A stretch of 64,000 nucleotides of DNA from Hemibagrus wyckioides (taxonomy: Eukaryota; Chordata; Actinopteri; Siluriformes; Bagridae): assembly GCF_019097595.1 (NCBI RefSeq), contig NC_080710.1, positions 9,568,780 to 9,632,779 on the forward strand, given 5' to 3'. Below, piece after piece: positions 11,198-25,640 of the stretch. The first letter of the stretch is position 1. Each line of letters starts with the position of its first letter. The notes beneath the pieces were generated by a model. It searched no databases. It was not told the origin of the DNA and worked only from the letters and a program-made list of their open reading frames with translations. A program made the translations under genes and the position numbers.

Positions 11198-14100
11198 ATG
11201 AGCAGTACGCGGAGCTTGTGCACGTTCTCGGATTTCAGAGCAGGAGAAAGAGCGGTGAGTAACTTTGGATGAAGTTCCTTATCTCACATAGCGGAAGTGG
11301 AAACTAAATCAGTTACTTAGTTATTTTCAGTAGTCAGAGTTCACCTGAAGCTTAACTCACAAAACACTTTTCTACACAATGACTTTTAATCGTGTGGAGT
11401 CTATTATATATCCAATTCTATACAAATACTGCAAAGCCTTGTGATGAAGGAGACAGGAATAGAAATATTTAGAGGATGAAGTACAGCCTATTACATCCCA
11501 TTGATATTTAACAATATCACACGGTTGATATATATTGTTTTGTTTTTTTTAGACTGTGTTAAACATGTATTTTGCTTCATATACACTTTTAATGGAAATC
11601 TGTATGAGTATTCAGTACTCTTATGGAATAGTGATCATTGTTAGTGTGTGTTTGGGACCACTGGGTGGATTAACCTACTGTACCTTTAAATATTCATTTG
11701 CATGGTGTGTAGTACATTTTCTCACATGGTCTATAGTGTATAGTTATAAAATAGAGTGTGTGGGAAATTCCAGGCATATTGCAGTAAGTTAAGAAACAGG
11801 ATGTGCTTCAGCTGTACAGGGAAAGAGTTTAGCGGTGATTACTGTAAGAAACAGGATGCTCATCAGTTGAACAAGCAGAAAGGTGAACTATGTTTCAACT
11901 TTCATATTTACAGCAACATTTGTTTAGATTCTAAATATCGCTTTGAATTCTTTCTTTTTCTTTCCTATATTATTCACGAACGACCTACTACCCTAGCCAG
12001 GTTTTCTTTCACGTTTAGAGTTTAGTATTTCATTTAGTTTTTATTTTATCAAATATAGCCACCATGTTGTTATATATATCATGCAGTACAATTTGGTCAA
12101 CACTCAGTGTGTTTTTGCACAGCAAGAGATGGAATGAAGATGCCTTAAGGCATATCTGTGTATTTTCCTAGATTGTGGCACAGCTGCTCTTTTCAGTGCA
12201 CCATTGCAGTAATGTGTGGCAGTAAACTTACAAAATAATGCTCAGTCCAAAACTTTGGGGAGCACAATAATATCTGAAATGATTATTCAGGTCAGTATTT
12301 ATATCAGTTGTCAGCAAATATTTTCTTTCACCCGGGCCTTAGTCGCATTAACTGGTTAGTCTCTAAACACTATATTTTGTTAGCCAATTATCATTGACAT
12401 GATCTATATAGATCTCACCAGGATCTCATAAAATGATGTGTAATTCATCAATGGTGATCAGAATACACTTCATGTCACAGCACTAAGAAAAAGATCATAT
12501 CTGCACATTGCAGATTAAAAAAAGTGCTAACTTTCAATTACAAGTCAAACATTTGCACCCATAATCTTTAACCCATAACCTGGACCATGTTTACGTTGTT
12601 GATCAGATCAGGAGAGAGTGTCTCATGGCTAATAAGTAACCTGTCTTACATTCTGTAACCTGTTTATTCCTCCATTCCTCATGTCACTAAGCAACGTTGT
12701 GCCTTCACCAGATTTATCATGCCTTATAAAGAGAAAAGCAAAGAGAAGGGAGATTAATGCGAGTGGACTTTTACAGTTGCATAAAGGGAGTGTTTCGACT
12801 GCGTACATGGCTTGCACGCAAACTAGGCTAAAGGTGCTGTGTCAGATATTTATCACATGTTTATTGCTTGGTAATGGAAGCAATCTGTTTTTTTTTTTTT
12901 TATATGCTTGGACTTCCCAGTTTATATTTTTTATGTGGCTTCATTTTACAGTAGGATGCATATTGAAATATATATATAAAAAAATAGAAAGGATATTTAG
13001 ATCTTAACTCCAGAATGATTTGTGTACACTTTGTTGTGTGTTGTAGTGGTAAAATATTCTGTTTAGATGTTTTGGAAGAGCTTCCCATGCCCATATATGT
13101 CCAGTTGAAGTTGTCTGAGATGAAGTCACAATACCAGCTAAGTCATGACTTATTCCAGATAAGCCTATAATTGCTGATACTACAGAACACAGTAAATCCT
13201 CATGTTTTCCAAGGCATCATTATGGCACACCGTCTAATCATGTGTTTGAGATACACACGGTAATATTTGTGCTACAAAAGCGTACGCTGTCCTGAGTGAC
13301 TACCCAAATCCTCTATGCTTCAAGTCACTTCTAAAATGTAAGGTTTTTATCAGTAGTAGAAGACTTGGTCATGACTATTAGTCATTATCAGCAGAATGAA
13401 GCCAGACCTTGTGATGACTGTGTCTCTTTTGCAGCCAGTATCTTAGTCGGCATCTGGACGCAGAATAATAGGGTCTGAAAGGTAGGGTTTAAAAAATTAG
13501 ACAATGAGCGACTGAATTAACGAATGACCTCCTCCTGATATCATGCTTCAGGAATTTTTCAGGCCCCACACACACACACTCTCACCTCTCACTCCAGCTT
13601 TGTTTCAAGGCCAAGAAGGAGGAGGAAAGAGATTTTCTCAGTGTCTGTCTGTGTTATGAAATCTAAGAAAACTACATGCAGGTTGTTACATAGATTCAGC
13701 TGCGTACAGCAGTTTTCTCACGGACTTGTTTGGTTATGTAAAATACATGACTACTGAAAACACGTTTGTTCAGGTTTGTTCAACCGCTGCGTCGGTATTG
13801 TTTACCCTCCTCTTTCATCTGTCTATTCACATGATATCCCTCGCACTCTGTCTCACTTGTTTATCTGTCAGGCAGCTTCCTCTAAGATTATAGCGACTTA
13901 AGGTCAAGGAATGTTTGACGAAATAATATAATAGCCGATCTTTATAGAAAACACATGATTGTTGAATATACTGATTGTATAGTATAAAAACATATTCCCT
14001 CTTTGTCATGTGGCATGTAGTTCATATCAATATGATTGTAAAACATGGACTGTAAAGAATGTGGAGCAGTTTGTCTCGCCCCAGGTGGTGAAGATCAGAG

Positions 14101-16217
14101 CAGTGATGAATTTAGAAATTGGAGGAATCCTTCAGGGCTCAAAATGTAGCACTCTACTAAAAGTGTTTTTAATTTGCTGTACTTTTATGTGTTTATTTAT
14201 TATCTCACTTTTATATCCACATCTACTTCTTGTTGTTCATCTTTTGCCTTTTGCTTGTCATTACTGTTAGGGCTGTACAGGATCTAGACTACATAGAAAT
14301 GCCAAAACAGATCTCTTCTTCTTCTTCTTCTTCAAATTCCTTGCAGGATACATTTTGGCAGGTAGTTTCATTAGGTTCATGCTATTAGGACAATTTGTAC
14401 TTCCACCCCTGATTGTGGTGTGTGTGTGCGCGCGTGTGTGTGTGTGCTGCTGTTACTGATCTGGGACACACTGAATGCTTTATGCACCTCGAAATCTCTG
14501 GTTACGCCTAGGCTCTTTTGACCTTTAACTGAGAAGAATCAATGAATGTGTGAGTGTGTGTGTCCTGAGCTTTTAGTCTGAACTAGTATGAGATTACACA
14601 TTCCATTCTATTCAGCCTCCGCGTCGCCTCCCATTATTTGTCCCCGTTTTGTTTTCACATCTCTCCTTCCTGCCCAGCGTCCTCCTTCATTCCTTTCTCC
14701 CTCTCTTTTACACTGGCCTTTTCCTGTAAATCAGCCCCTGTTTACTGCTACTGTTCTAAAACGTGAGGAGATGAAACAAAGGGGTGCATGAGAAAAGGAG
14801 CAGGAAATGCAGAGAATGAAACACATAAGGAACAAAGAGAAAGCTTTTGCTAGTACCTGATTTGATTATTTATATGATTATGGAAAGCAGATGTGACATG
14901 TGATCACTGCATCACATGGTTACAGTCTTCCTTGTTCAAGCGTATACATCTTTTCAATCTATTTTGGATATACGACTGTTGTTTGGATTTGGTACTCATG
15001 TTACTCAACTTATAGTGCATGCAGTGTCCTTCATGCAATCCAGAGCAATGACAATTAACTATTTATTTCTTCATTTTTTGCATGGAATTCCTCTAGCTCT
15101 TAAAATCCCAAGTGAGACTGTTTTTCCATTGGTACAATATTCATACATACAGTATATTCCCATGAGCTAAAAACCATTTCAAGACATGGTTAGTCAGTAT
15201 TTATGACTTTATTTTGGTATTCTGATTGCTGCTCCACATGGACTGAGATGAGTAATGTTTATAAACAGTTCTAAATAAAGGTCAATGGGAATAGTGTGTG
15301 AATAAGGCTCTTGGGTGGTTATCAGATGCACAGCAGGCCTGGATACTGTTGTTAAGTTCTCGTCGATATCTTCTGAATGGTCATCATAATCCCTGCTAGA
15401 TAACGTGCTGGTGTGCACACGTGTTTATGTCTGATATAGTGTCTGAGTTAAGGAGTGGTATTTAACTTGGCTTGAGCAAGCATTTAAATGCTGCTTTGCC
15501 TTGTATGGAAACACACATACGCAGGCTATCAGCAGTCCAGCGTGCCACTTTAAACAGGACGGAGAGCTGTGTGGACGCAGTAAAGTCACTCAGGTAAATG
15601 TAAGCATTTTTCGAATATTTAGTGTACAGTATAAATCTAATGATCTCGCCAGCTACTGTTTTTATAAGTACATACGTCTTAAGGTGTTGCCCATGGTTAT
15701 TCTCGGTCTTAGTCCTTGTTATGACTCCATTGTGGACGAGAATAATCTGCTTGTTTTGACTGGATGGGTGGAGGTGTCGCATTTACAGATTTTGTGTGAT
15801 TAAGGGTTTTGGTAAAAAGCCATGAAGACCTGCTGAAGCCATGTTCATTGCAACATCGCGTTCTAGCCATGTCAGCTCCGTCCAATGCAGTGACACTTTA
15901 ATACCAGGCATAAAGACTCGTACATAAAGTGTGATTTAATGTTTTCATAGCACCTTTGTGTCAGTGGATATTAATGGTGTGTGTCCATATTATGTACCTA
16001 GTTGCAGAAAATTTTCCTTTCTCAAATCTGTGTTTACCAAACCTCTGTGTCACTGAGTCCTGTGACACATCAATCACTGATAAGCCCTTTGAGTGTGAGG
16101 CGGGCGCACTTGCTCACTTTTTATGAGTGTGTAAAATAGTAAAAAGCCCAGTAAAAGAGACAGAGATGAGCATTTATAAGCAGATATAGAACAGAATAGA
16201 GTCTTGGGACAGATAGA

Positions 16218-16263
<46 letters not shown>

Positions 16264-16375
16264 TACACTGTCTCCATCAGAATGCATATGCCATTTATCA
16301 AACTGTATATAGAGAAAATACATTCCTGTTATATAATATCTATTTTATCTTTTGCTACTACTGCACCTGTATGTT

Positions 16376-16431
<56 letters not shown>

Positions 16432-19400
16432 GTGAAATCCTTCATTTGTCAGCAAACTCTTTTGGTTTCTGTAGACCATTCATCCCTCAATAATCTGCTC
16501 ACTTGTTTAAAATACACCGTGTGTATATGTTTATAGACAGATACATGATTCATAACGTTTGCAGCTAGATTTAAATCACCATAATGCTAGACGTTAGATT
16601 GTATTGTTTGGATCATAGTCCTTGATCACTGTTAAATTAAGTTTGTGTCAATGTTATAATGCATTATAATGCACTGTGTGTGGTCAGATTAGACGCAGTT
16701 TATAAGAGTTTAGCGTTGGAGATTGTACAGCATGTATTCACGTGGCCTCTGCGTTCTCTCTTCCTGTATTTGTTATTTCACTGAGACCCTGTCGCTATGG
16801 GGATATTCCACATCCCTCTAGAGCTCATTGCCCTGTTTGGAGTCTGTGCCACAATTCAAATGCGCATTCAAAACGAGAGCGAAAGCACGCCGGGGGAGTT
16901 CTGGTATTTTCCAGTAGCCGAGTCCAGACGTCAAACAGAATGTTCTGTATCTGGCAGGAAGATGTATTTCACCCTTTTTCTTTCCCTTTCCAATAAGTAA
17001 GCACTGGCATTCTTGCTAGACTTTTATAGACCATTGGCCTCTCTCTCTTTCGCTTTTGCTCACACACCCACTCATGGGACTATTACTCAGTTTCTCCTCC
17101 CCACATTTTCCTCTACACTTTTTTTAGTTGCTTCCCTCATTTCTAACGGTCCGTTTGTTAGGGCTTTCCCTCACACTTTGTTTCTTCTTGTCCTTCAGGA
17201 TGGGTGCCGGAGACTCCGACTGACCCTGCACGACCAAATCCATTATCAGCCCACCGTAGGAAAGGTAAGAACCTGATTATTCCAGAATGCACAGCTCACA
17301 AACACGGCTCTTTACATGTAACGTAGTAGGAGGCAGGGCACTGAGCTTAAAACCACAGTAGAGGGAAGAAATCCTTCATTTATTCACAGAATAAATAAAC
17401 AACTGAATCTACATGTGCTTTTTTTAGTTTGAGTTCTGAACACTGTATTTATAATGATTCTCTGGTCTCTAAGATTTCTCCTAGAGTTTATACTGCCTTA
17501 TTTATCTGCTCAGTGTCATAATTACTTTGGGTGAAAGTTAATACTTGAAACCTCTTGTAAACGCTGGCCAGTTATCCTCCCGTCCTTCTCCTATCCTGTC
17601 TTCATGTATCATTCTTTTTCTTTCTTTAAATCAGTCCTTTTCAATTCACCATCTTTCCTGGAAAAAGCTCAGACTTCAGTGAAAATGAAAACACTCACGT
17701 CTGTGTGGCTGTAGTCCAAGACAGAGGGTCTTTTACGCAAGACTCACTGAGGACCACAGTCGCATTGTTTCAGATTGCATAACATCCCCTCCCTGGCTTT
17801 CTCTCCATCTGTCTAGCTTTTCTGCTCCTCCTCTTCATTGTGTATGTCTGCCAGAGATTCTTATGTTCATGGGTCAGAGACAGGGACCTTTTCTTTTCTT
17901 GATCTAAACCCACTCCACTGTTTGATTTTTTTTTTGTCCCTGGAATTATTCATAATGATTTTCTTTGTTCTAGAATAGAAAAATATTACATAGTTTTCAC
18001 AAGCTTTCACAAGTTAATATTTGATGACGCATAATGAAGCACCATATTAACAGCAGGGAAAAGCTTACACCCTGAGGGCTATGAAACCTTAAAGCTCTGA
18101 ACATGATGCATCTGATGGAGACTGAATGTTCTGAGGAATTTACAAATCATTTCTAAGGCAAGCTGGAACAGTTTGCACAACAGGACGTTTCCCACAGAAT
18201 ATGAACATGCAATATCAGGCTAATCAATCAACCTGTCCACTTTATCATTCCAGCCTATTGGCAGAGCGTTTGCTTTGGTGCAGCCGACGAGCGAGAAGCA
18301 GCCACTCAAGGACGAGCCAACCAAAGTCGAAGAGAAGGTCGAAGTCATAAAGGTGAGCAGTGTGGACCGGGATGTTGCGTGCAGGAACAAAAGTTGTGAT
18401 GTAAAAGAGGGTGTGTCAGCTTAAAATTCCACTGAGCTCTTAAATCCTGTCTTGCTTTCACAACAAACTGGTCTACATTAACACATTGCTCAAGCGTGTG
18501 ACCCAAGGTGTGGTGATGTCAAGCGTGTGTTTGTGTTTCAGGTGTATCTGCAAGCACAGAAAAAGGAACAGGACAGGAGTCAGCAGAGTCTGAAAATGCT
18601 CTCGGATGAGGTTTCACAAATAAAAGAGGTCAGTTGGATTGCCTTGTCCCATCACAAGTTCTTTAGTGCTTTGTGTTTATGCTTTGTGTGTAGTGTGTAT
18701 ATATCTCTGAGTCACAAGTACTCTCTTTTCCAGGTGCGATACTGTTTGAAGAGCCTGAGGGAGCAGATGGCAGCAAAAAGCAACCACAGAACAGAGCACA
18801 AGGCAAGAGATGTGTGTGTGTGTGTGTGTACAAATAATAGGGGGATGAATACGGACAACAGGACAAGGCATGAACAAGTTTCTGTCTCTTGCTCTTTCAG
18901 ATGCAGTTAACTCAAACTGGTGTGAACAGAGGACATTGTGCTCTGACATCACTATCAAAACAGGACAATGAAGACAAACAGGTAAGAGGTTTTCATTTGG
19001 TCTTTGATATCACACACACACCCACACAAACACACATACCGTAACGCTTGTATACACACTGGCATACACAGCCTGGCACCTGGATATATATATAACTTGA
19101 ACACACACTTTGGTTCTGAAAGCTACACACAACCATACTACAAAAAGAAACACACATCCATTACTTCCTGCAGCTATTTTTTTACGATAGTAGTTTGTAG
19201 AAGAACAGTTCCTGGTGCAATCCACATTTAGAGAGTCGCGTATTGTCCGAAAACCATTTGCAGCAAGAGCACATACACATTGTGCTTTACAAAGCCTCTT
19301 TTAATTCTAGAGAGCTTTGTGAACAGGCGGAGATTAAGTTCCCCCACAGAGCTCTCTGTGTGCGAGTTCAGCCATGGCTCAGAAATTGAATGGAAAAAGT

Positions 19401-19442
19401 TAAGTGCTGCCTCTACAGTCGGAGCCAACACCCTGATGACGT

Positions 19443-19476
<34 letters not shown>

Positions 19477-21710
19477 TCACAGTCCCTTCCTCTTCTGGTT
19501 TCTCTTGCCTTTCCTCCTTCTCATTTTAATTCTATAAATATTGTCAAGGAAAGTTTTTTCATTTCCAACAGAAGTAAAAATACAATAGAGTTGAATGTAG
19601 TGTGTTGTAAAGACTAGTCTACCAGTTCAAACTTTATATACATAATTGATACAAAACATATGTTAAAAAAGCACCTCCATAATACAAGTCAGGAGCACTC
19701 CAAATGCTAACTCTCTCTTTCTGTTTCTCTCGTTTAGGAGATTGTGGATGAGCAGGAGCGAGACAAAATGAGGGAAGTCAGCAAGCGGCTGTACAGTCAG
19801 CTTCAGGAGGCAGAAAAGAGACACCAAGAGGAGAAGGACAAATTACAGGTGAGCCTCTTCTCGAGATCACACCTTCTTATTGTCCGCCCCATGCCGTGAT
19901 ATCCATACATGGGCACTGTAGGTGTACTTACTCATTACATTGTAACGGACGCATTCCTAAGGAACCTGTACGATCAGAAAAGGGGTTTACATCATTCCTT
20001 TTACCCATGGCATAGAAGGTGGGGTTAGGTGTGTTGTTGGGACTAGTCTCGCTCCATGCGTCACAATAATTGACTGATGCCTCATGGTTTTTCAATGAAG
20101 TAATGTTCTCTTCGGTGCTAATGTTAGCTTTCCAAACAGATACTCTAGGGCATACAGGTCACGTCAGAGTGATCCTGTAGAAACCCAACAGAAGAATTTT
20201 GTACGAAATCCATCTTTTAGGTCTGGTTTCTTTAACTGTATTTTTGCCATTCTTTATTCTAGAGCATTCCCAGTTAAATGTTTATGTGTATTTAGAAAAA
20301 TTCAGTTGTGTATCTATAAACAAGTGTTAAGCAAGTATTCTCAAGAGGGCGTGATGTGCACAAACCACATATTTTATTTGTGTAATGAGGTCCACATTGT
20401 TTACATACAGTGTTTGTATGTGTTTATAGTGTATATATATATTTGTGTCTATCTATCTATCTATCTATAGATGTGTGTGTATGTGTATATATATAATATG
20501 CATTTCTGTCATCCTCTGTGTATTACTTAACTTTAATCTTTCCAGATATTTAATCCTTTGTTAACTAAGCGCTAACTTTTAATTTTCTTATGCACAAATT
20601 CAATATTTACATAAAAACCCTGCTTTCTGGATACTCCACTTTCTCTCAGTCTCTCCAATCTGGACAGTCCAGGGAACTTATCATTTTTCATTTCTCTCTC
20701 CCCCCTCAGGCTGAGGCAGGTCAGTACAAAAGGCAGCTCTCTGAGCAGAGTGATCAGCTGAAGGAAGCTCAAGTTAATGCACAGCAGCAGGACCAGCACA
20801 TCAGAGAGCTCCAGCGGCTGATGGGTGGCATGGAACAGGAGAGTTCGTCTCTTAGGGAAGAGTTAATGACCAGGGAGTCGGAGCTGTTGCGGCTACGTGA
20901 GCTGAAAGAGGAGGGGCAAGCTGACAGGGAGAGGTGAGTTTGCCACAAGTGCTTATAAGTGAAGGTGAGGCGGTCTGGTTTAGCAGGTGGTGCTAGGAAA
21001 GAAACGTCCAGTGGTTTACTATTTTCTCAGTTCAAGATGAACTAAAAGGTCACTGTGCATTTTGTAGATTGGAGGATTTGGAGAAGGAAAATGCCATCCT
21101 TAAAGAGAAGATACACCACCTTGATGATATGCTCAAGAGCCAGCAGAGGAAACTCAGACAGATGATTGAACAGGTATAAAATCACATCTGGATCGATGGC
21201 ATTCTATTTTACACTTTTCTTTTTTTAAGCACAGTCACACTCACGTTTTCTCTAATACAGCTGCAGAACTCGCGAATGGTGATTCAGGAGAGGGACCGTG
21301 TCATTAAAGAACTGGAGGAGAAAGTTGCTTTCCTTGAAGCAGAGGTTAGCACACACATGCGTGCATACACACACATTTATTTCCACACATATTCCACGTG
21401 GATCATTTCTTCTGTGTACTCATCACGTGGATCAATCACTTGTTTATACAGAATACAGAGCTGCGTGATCAGATGGACTATTTCCTGAATGGCCAAAGGC
21501 CAAACTCTGGGCTGTTGTCAGATTCCAATGCTCAAATTGTCTACAGGTAACACACCCACACCCACACACCAATAAAATGCACACTCCATACAAATAAAAT
21601 GCATACTAAGAGTATCTTGTCTTTCTCTCTTCCACAGTAAGCCACTGAAGCCGTCCACACTAAGCAACAAGAACCTGCCGTACATTAAAGTCATAGAGAT
21701 CAAGTCATGA
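11198..21710 (+). CDS. tuft1: Tuftelin 1
   Basis: Twelve coding exons join in frame: 11198-11254, 17199-17264, 18254-18352, 18542-18628, 18734-18802, 18901-18981, 19738-19848, 20710-20933, 21068-21173, 21261-21344, 21452-21546, 21638-21710 (stop TGA). The product is 383 residues; human tuftelin has 390. The start MSSTRSLCTFSDF matches the family's MNGTRNWCTL-type start. Residues about 155-345 form a heptad-rich coiled coil, and KEKIHHLDDMLKSQQRK (277-293) is nearly invariant in tuftelins, as is the following 'MIEQLQNS'. Tuftelin was found in enamel; it is broadly expressed, cytoplasmic, binds TFIP11, and has been linked to mineralisation and hypoxia responses. Intron 1 is large (5.9 kb). Exon 5 appears to end at a GC donor (AAG|GCAAGA); an alternative GT donor 10 bases on does not keep frame, but one 12 bases on (GAT|GTGTGT) would, adding four residues. 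It lies directly downstream of the cingulin-like exon, as in human. Confidence 0.95.
16219..16258. repeat. (CA)20 microsatellite
   Basis: Uninterrupted CA repeat in tuft1 intron 1, followed about 120 bases later by a complementary GT repeat. Confidence 0.97.
16381..16430. repeat. (GT)25 microsatellite
   Basis: Uninterrupted GT repeat in tuft1 intron 1. Together with the CA run at 16219-16258 it forms an inverted repeat with a loop of about 122 bases. Confidence 0.97.
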
Positions 21711-23075
21711 GCACAAACTTCATGACAACGCTGTAACCACGTTAACGCAATCCGCATCAGAATGCAGCAGGTCGGCGGCTCCGTACGTTCTCAAGCACAA
21801 CAGCCTGTAGTAAAGCTCCACAACGTCTTGTGCTAGGAACCACAGCGGCACGCTGCCCTTGCTAGCTATCTTCCTGACTACAGATGTGCACAGCTGCAGC
21901 TCAACATGATATGTATTGTATTGCAAATTATTGTATTGTATGTAATGAATTTTCAGTTACGTGTCGATGTAAATAGTCTAGATGTAGGTTTCAACATCAC
22001 AGTGTGTCTGTGAGCATGCATATAATGACTTGAACTCAGCTGAAGTAGGGGTTTAGAGGTGTTAAATATACGTAGACGAGCTTTTAACCAGAAATGAAGA
22101 CGAAGCAGAACTGAGTGAAGAGAGGGAGTGAATGGTGCGGTATGGCATTCCTTTGAGGCTGGCTCTCTGAACACAATCCCCACAATCTTTTGTGAATAAA
22201 CAGACAGAGGGAAACATTGTGTTCCTTTCACTTTCTCTCACTCTTTCTGTTTAACCTGGAGTTGAATTACAGAACTTTTGTTTATCAAAAAGATCTTACA
22301 GCTAACAGATCTGTGTAAGAACGAGATATAGAACGAGAGCAGGGAGCTTTACCAGATTCTTGGCCTTAATGAAGGAATTATAGAGTATCTGGTGTTAAAA
22401 ATATCTTTTAAATTCTGCTACTAAAAAGAAAAAGATATCCATGACGAGCTAACAGGTATAAACCTGTTTCATTTGATATGGAAACTCAAACCACACAGTG
22501 GTTTTGTGCTGTTGAGAGACACACATATTGAGTTTCAGCCTTTAGTCTGAGATCTTTTCTAGGCACTAAATCTAAATTACACCCTTTAGTATAGGTCAAG
22601 TCGAAGTCTACTAAAATGTTAACCTAATTGTAAATTGTCAGGATCCCCACTGTCCTAGAATATCTGACTGTTTCTAACACCGATGTTATAAGGTAGGCCA
22701 GAATGCCTTGAATAAATAAATCTTTGAGAGACTCCGTCTGCTGTTAGGACAAGAAAATAAATGTATGAAGTAACAATCCTCATTACTTGGGAGTTGAAGA
22801 AGAATCATGTTAATTTCATGTACATAAAAAGACATTTTTTGGAAAATGCATTTCACTGACATTAAATTCAACACGTGTACATATTTTATTTTTACTTTAA
22901 TTTCTGCTTCTTGTGTATTTAATTCCTTACCTGTCCGTAAATGGCCTTAAACTTTGCACTTACCTTCTGCTCTTTATTTAATATAAAACTATTTTTGTAG
23001 TGAAACGAGTTGCCGTATTAATGATCATGTATATTTATGCAAAATTGTGTTTTAATAAAGCGATCAAAAAAGTAT
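21711..23075 (+). other. tuft1: tuft1 3' UTR with polyadenylation signal
   Basis: About 1.35 kb of non-coding sequence runs from the stop to AATAAA at 23054-23059, where the transcript probably ends. An earlier AATAAA near 22195 could be used as an alternative. Confidence 0.65.
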
Positions 23076-23984
23076 TGATTTGATATTTCCTGTGTTACAG
23101 TGAACGTGGATTTAAGCTTTTGGCCTTTGGTTAGTCCAAGTTTAGATTTATGGTGCCGTTATGTTTCTATGGTTTATGAATTGAAGCAGCTCGATGCAGT
23201 TAACCTATCTAAGTTATCTAAAATAGGAAAAAAATTGTCTCTAAATCTAGAATTCACAGTATGACCTGAATAATGAATACAGATAGTAAACTGTGCACTC
23301 ACTCAGACTGGGAAGAGTCCAAGCTTCCACTTCATTGTAATAGTGGAATTGAATTTCTTAGCAGGCAGACCGTCCAGAGTTTTACGATTACAGAAATTAG
23401 CACAAAATCAAGCAAGCACTGAAATATTCTGAGAAGCTTGCGATTTTTTCAGTAACCACAGATGTTTCACAGATTTTCCAAGATGCAGTGTAACATCGTC
23501 ACAACGTGCATTCAGCCAAAGCCGTTTTCCGTTAACATCAAGGACCAAGAAAGGTTTAATGTCATTCCAGAACATGTGGTGCATGACAGGGAACAAACCT
23601 AAGTACTGAGGTCTTAGAAAGACTATTAGGGTAACAGCTGTGCTCATGTTCGAGACACTATCACACCAAATCAATACATACCTCTTCTTTGGTAGGAGTA
23701 AAAGAATCCTGCGTTTGCCGTTTTTGCCAATTCAAGTAGTTCTCTAGAAATAAAATGCAAAAAATTTTGCAAAAAAAAATGCATTTTTGGCCACGACAAT
23801 CAGAAACAAAAATTAAATCCTAAAGGGAATAATTAGAAAAGATTTCACTGCATTAAAAAAAAAGAGAAAAAGTTCAGTACAGTTACTGATAAATTCATTC
23901 TTTCATGAACTTCAATAATGAAGCCATCCAGTGGTTAGGAACGATTTCTTGCTCAGTGAGTAGAGATATGTTGCATTATTAAGT

Positions 23985-24245
23985 TAAGTTGTTTTTATTT
24001 GTCACACATACATTACTGCACAGTGAAATTCTTTCTTCACATATCCCATCCTTGGGGGTTGGGGTCAGAGTGCAGGGTCAGTCATGATGCAGTGGGTTGG
24101 GTTGGCCTTGCTCAAGGGCCCAAGGGTGGAAGCTTGGAAGTGCTAGGGCTTGACTCTTGATCTTCCGGTCAATGACCCAGAGCACCACTTGAGCACCACC
24201 CATATCAAACTTGAGCTACCACCACCCATATCAAACCATATTAAA
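23985..24245. repeat. Teleost interspersed repeat
   Basis: TTATTTGTCACACATACATT, CACAGTGAAATTCTTTCTTC and CCTTGCTCAAGGGCCC form a block that recurs in fish genomes as a retroposon-like repeat. The class and exact edges are uncertain. Confidence 0.55.
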
Positions 24246-24929
24246 TATGAAATAAGATACAACAACCAAACACACACCAGCCAGTTTCTTAAGAAGGCCA
24301 TATTAATACTGCTTAGGAAGCCTTTTGCTCAGTACTTTGTAGTGTGGATTCCAAAAGGTTTTATAAACATTCTTTCACATCCCCTGTGGCATATTTGCTT
24401 CAGCTGCACATTCATGCTGTGAATCTCCCTTTATACCACATCAAGAAGAACTCACTGTGGGTAAATCTTCACCTTAAAGAGATTAGCAACAGTTAGCTCA
24501 GACAGTCTGTGAAATTCAGACAGTTCTTAACTGGTATTAAGCAGCAAAGGTGTCCCAAGACAACATTCCCCACAGCTAGGCTTTGTGATATAATGATACA
24601 TATCATAGAATGACAAAAAATGATCTACTGATAAATGTTTTCTGTATTGTCTACATTTTTGGCAAATTTATGTTACTGAGATCAGAGCCACGAGCTACTA
24701 GTGGTGTACTTTAACACAAGCAAGCATGAAAGAGTGTGACACAGAGCAGTAGACACAGAAGAGTTAAGAGATTAAACTAACTTCAGGAACTTTTACATAA
24801 AAAGAGAGGAACTTCTATTGTTTGGATTCCTAAAACTTCAGACAGTCTTCATTTTATAACTAGAATGAGTTTCCTGGCTACACAATTGCACTTTTTAAGT
24901 ACACAGTTAGAAAAAGGAAACTGTGATTT

Positions 24930-25175
24930 ATAATCACACTCTCTGGTTTCACCCAGATGCGGCCGAGGTTCCCTTTCGAGGGTGGTTTCTCTCAAGGTTT
25001 CATCCTCATATCGTCTCAGGAAGTTTTTCCTAACCATAGTCACCTCTGACTTGCTCACTTGGGATACATTTAGTATCCAGTATCAAGATCATAATGTATT
25101 TTCTGCATTTTTATATGTCTATACAAGTTCACTGTTAAAGTGCTCTATAAATAAGTTGAAGCTGAATCGAGTGAT
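24930..25175. repeat. Teleost interspersed repeat with a conserved 3' block
   Basis: TGGTTTCTCTCAAGGTTTCA, TCAGGAAGTTTTTCCTAACC and the ending AAAGTGCTCTATAAATAAGT match a very common fish repeat. It is non-coding; the class is not settled by eye. Confidence 0.6.
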
Positions 25176-25424
25176 TAATATTTATTTTGTGTTCATATCA
25201 TTCCCATTTTCCCAGCATTATGTTTTTCTTGTTCACATTTGCGATAGTTCTGTTCAACGTCACTTCCAAGTAAAAGGAGAAAAGAAAAAAGTGCCTTTGG
25301 CTGGTGTTTAGTGCACAGAATTATCAAAAAGCAATTATTTATATCTTGACAAATATATACAGTAGTTTGAAGATATGAAATAAAAACGCTCAGTGAATAA
25401 TTTCTTTTATGTTTCTTTTATAAC

Positions 25425-25640
25425 CCCGTGTGCAATCTTGAGACTGTTCCTAGGAAAACCACAGGTTCCAAATAAATCAGACCAGCCTATCAAGCACCAA
25501 CAACCATGGCCCCAGACTTCCTTTTTCGGAAGTTTGATGTGAACATTAACTGTAGACCTTGACCTGCATTTGCATGATTTTACACATTGCCCTGATGCCT
25601 TATGGATGATTGGAAAACTGCAGCATTCATTTTTAAAATG
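25425..25640 (-). mobile_element. Tc1-like family D fragment
   Basis: The order AATCAGACCAGCCTATCAAG, then CACCAACAACCATGGCCCC, then GATGTGAACATTAACTG follows the 5' non-coding and N-terminal transposase part of the family seen with both ends at 53464-53772. The transposase frame, read on the minus strand, is destroyed and neither inverted end is intact. Confidence 0.6.
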
